Shown: one piece after another, positions 6,421 to 7,501 of the stretch
Position numbering within the stretch: the stretch's first letter is position 1
Layout: every line of letters begins with the position of its first letter
Source of the DNA: an uncultured Eubacteriales bacterium
GTDB lineage: Bacteria > Bacillota > Clostridia > Oscillospirales > CAG-272
DNA length: 7,501 bases
NCBI GenBank assembly: GCA_900545935.1
Contig: URAP01000066.1
Span: forward strand, 1 to 7,501
Reading direction: 5' to 3'
Position numbers and translations under genes: made by a program
The notes under the pieces: generated by a model
The model's database searches: none
What the model was told of the DNA's origin: nothing
Seen by the model: the letters and a program-made list of their open reading frames with translations, nothing else

Positions 6421-7184
6421 GTTATGAATTTCCTCTCTTTTGTTGTTTGCTTTCGCAACAGCAGAAGTCCTGTCGCGAGATACAGAATTGCGAGTGCGCA
6501 GATCGCTGCGGTCTCGATTCCCGCGCCTGACATGGCGGGAGTCTCTATGATAATAGAGGAGAGATTTACCGTCGTATGCAGAATAACTGCGGGAATTATG
6601 CTTTTTGTTCGGACGGCGAGCGCGCCGAGGCATATCCCCGCGCAGAATGCGAATACTGTCTGCGGCAGCGTATAGAGCAGTCCGCCACCGGCGAACAGAT
6701 TCATCAGGTGCGCCGCGGCGAACAATCCGGCGGAGATTATGACTGCGCCGGCGGTTTTTATTTTCGTATGACCGAGTATGCCGAGCAGCAGCACGCCGCG
6801 GAACAGCAGTTCCTCTATGATCGCCGCCGAAATATCGACGCAGATGCGCTCTGCAAGCTTCAAAAGGTCGTATGTCGGAATGCCGCCTCGCTCGAGGCAT
6901 GCTGCGCACAGAGCCGCTGCGGGAGCGGCGGTATACAGGGCGATGATCCCCGGACACAGTGCCGCACTGCCGGGTGCAACTATGCCGATGCGGGAGAGCT
7001 TGCCCTTATCGCGGCTGAGCTTGTAATAAATAAAAAACGCGCCCCAGTAAGCAATGCGCCATGCTATGCCGCAGACGGACGCATTCTCCGAGAGTCGGAC
7101 GGCGCTCTCGATAAAATTACCCGCGTAATAAGCCGCGATCCAGAAATAAATTGTATAAGTCATGCTTTGGTGTTTGAAAAACAC
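6417..7184 (-). CDS. CPBP-family (CAAX/Abi) intramembrane protease
   Basis: A 255-residue multi-pass membrane protein with the three CPBP signatures: EELLFRG (124-130, Glu124/Glu125/Arg129), FAAAHLMN (155-162, His159) and PAVILHTTVN (198-207, His203 and Asn207). All putative catalytic or metal-contacting residues are intact. Hydrophobic stretches near 10-23, 44-54, 75-95, 116-137, 145-160, 173-191 and 225-244 suggest 7-8 membrane spans. The family includes eukaryotic CAAX prenyl-endopeptidase Rce1 and many bacterial proteins of unknown target, some tied to bacteriocin immunity or surface-protein display. The start is uncertain. The longest form begins with GTG at 7184, where a GGGA abuts the codon directly and cannot act as a normal ribosome binding site; ATG at 7163 (residue 8) also lacks a clear site. 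Its stop overlaps the next gene's ATG, so the two products are made together. Its job in the polymer module is unknown. Confidence 0.85.
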   Translation of the reverse strand: MFFKHQSMTYTIYFWIAAYYAGNFIESAVRLSENASVCGIAWRIAYWGAFFIYYKLSRDKGKLSRIGIVAPGSAALCPGIIALYTAAPAAALCAACLERGGIPTYDLLKLAERICVDISAAIIEELLFRGVLLLGILGHTKIKTAGAVIISAGLFAAAHLMNLFAGGGLLYTLPQTVFAFCAGICLGALAVRTKSIIPAVILHTTVNLSSIIIETPAMSGAGIETAAICALAILYLATGLLLLRKQTTKERKFIT

Positions 7185-7243
7185 TCCCGCGAAAGCCGAA
7201 TCGAACGGGAATGATCCTTAACATATTTTTTATTTCGTCTCAT

Positions 7244-7272
7244 AATATACTATATTTCACGGAAAAAGTCAA
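7244..7272 (-). promoter_or_regulatory. Sigma-A promoter of the surface-polymer gene cluster
   Basis: On the minus strand, TTGACT (complement of 7267-7272) and TATATT (complement of 7244-7249) are 17 nt apart; a second possible -10, TATTAT, begins two bases later. The start site should fall near 7235-7238, giving about 50 nt of leader before the first gene. No other promoter of comparable quality was found before 2397, so it probably drives the protease, glycerophosphotransferase and fusion genes, and by read-through licC and licA. The -35 box lies 23 nt from the right copy of the intergenic repeat. Confidence 0.85.
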
Positions 7273-7294
7273 GGGAGCGAAGCAAACTCGGTGT

Positions 7295-7368
7295 GGCGAG
7301 GCTTTTCGTGAAAGGCCTCTGAAAAAGCTTTTTGGTACACTGCGGGGCTTTAGTGCGTACCGCGCTGA
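7295..7368 (+). repeat. Right copy of the dispersed intergenic repeat with hairpin
   Basis: This is the inverted partner of 1-75. The core hairpin at 7298-7319 has arms GAGGCTTTTC and GAAAGGCCTC. Compared with the left copy, the fifth pair is C-G instead of T-A, a compensatory change; the sixth position is a T-G (U-G in RNA) pair in both. A second imperfect hairpin, GGTACACT with AGTGCGTACC (7334-7361, 2-nt bulge), occurs only here. The element also contains the palindrome AAAAAGCTTTTT. The two copies point outward from the gene cluster. An open frame through this copy has no ribosome binding site and is judged non-coding. Confidence 0.7.
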
Positions 7369-7472
7369 CGCGGGCAGGTGGTTGCAGATGAATGTTGTTT
7401 TTGCCGAAAGGGTCTGATTACGCTGCCGCGGTCAAAGTATATGGATAGATATTTCGGTTGTTCGTTTTTTAC
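7369..7472. other. Non-coding stretch between repeat and palindrome
   Basis: Part of the 317-nt gene-free right end (7185-7501). Beyond the promoter and the repeat copy I see no ribosome binding site followed by a credible start, no promoter pair and no terminator here. It may be a further part of the dispersed repeat or the flank of a gene beyond the window. Confidence 0.5.
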
Positions 7473-7501
7473 CACTTTCTTTTTACGCGAAAAAGAAAGT
7501 G
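7473..7501. repeat. Perfect 12-bp palindromic hairpin at window edge
   Basis: CACTTTCTTTTT (7473-7484) and AAAAAGAAAGTG (7490-7501) are exact reverse complements around a 5-nt ACGCG centre. The palindrome reaches the last base of the window, so its true length is unknown. The A/T-rich arms with a GC-rich centre are unlike a normal intrinsic terminator, whose stem is GC-rich and followed by T; a dispersed palindromic repeat or the end of a small mobile element is more likely. Confidence 0.65.

Noticed and set aside
5170..6675. A 501-codon open frame on the plus strand, opposite the glycerophosphotransferase
   Set aside because: It is antisense to a gene with clear family motifs and has no recognisable domain. 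Codon bias of the minus-strand gene explains its openness.
6421..6957. An N-terminal extension of the glycerophosphotransferase frame
   Set aside because: It overlaps the protease gene in another frame, is Arg-rich and low in family similarity, and the ATGA overlap with a ribosome binding site supports ATG 6420.
1..7368. A composite mobile element bounded by the inverted repeats
   Set aside because: There is no transposase or recombinase in the interval, it includes the core gene rpsU, and no target duplication can be seen.
7211..7417. A 68-codon plus-strand open frame at the right end
   Set aside because: It runs through the cluster promoter and the dispersed repeat, has no ribosome binding site and no recognisable protein similarity.

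Overview
This window looks like chromosomal DNA of a Gram-positive Clostridia-type Bacillota, perhaps an Oscillospiraceae/Ruminococcus-like gut bacterium. The supports are consensus sigma-A promoters, strong AGGAGG-type ribosome binding sites, a typical Firmicutes S21 protein, a CDP-glycerol glycerophosphotransferase, and LicA/LicC-type phosphocholine genes. The genus is inference. All six genes lie on the minus strand, so transcription runs from high to low coordinates.

Layout in transcription order. (1) A consensus sigma-A promoter (7244-7272) opens the cluster. (2) A CPBP-family (CAAX/Abi) membrane protease (7184-6417). (3) A membrane-anchored Glyphos_transf protein (6420-5188), which overlaps the protease stop by an ATGA. 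(4) After 16 nt, a 924-residue fusion of a YidC/Oxa1-like domain, a further multi-pass membrane block and an extracytoplasmic alkaline-phosphatase-superfamily (LTA synthase/sulfatase-like) domain (5171-2397). (5) After a 127-nt gap holding a two-helix hairpin, a LicC-type phosphocholine cytidylyltransferase (2269-1394) with a C-terminal tail that resembles the first part of a choline-kinase N-lobe. (6) After 16 nt, a LicA-type choline kinase (1377-475). (7) rpsU (349-173), with its own consensus promoter (400-428) and a strong terminator (101-147).

Read together, genes 2-6 look like a cell-surface polymer module. LicA and LicC would make CDP-choline. The Glyphos_transf enzyme would build or prime a polyol-phosphate chain. 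The fusion protein could move phosphoglycerol- or phosphocholine-type groups onto an acceptor outside the membrane. LicD, a choline transporter and TagD are not in the window, so the pathway is incomplete here. The YidC-transferase fusion is the strongest candidate for a poorly described system.

The module and rpsU are framed by an inverted pair of about 75-bp intergenic repeats (1-75 and 7295-7368). Their central hairpin shows a compensatory base-pair change. A perfect 12-bp palindrome sits at the extreme right edge (7473-7501). No tRNA, rRNA, CRISPR array, IS element or known riboswitch was recognised.
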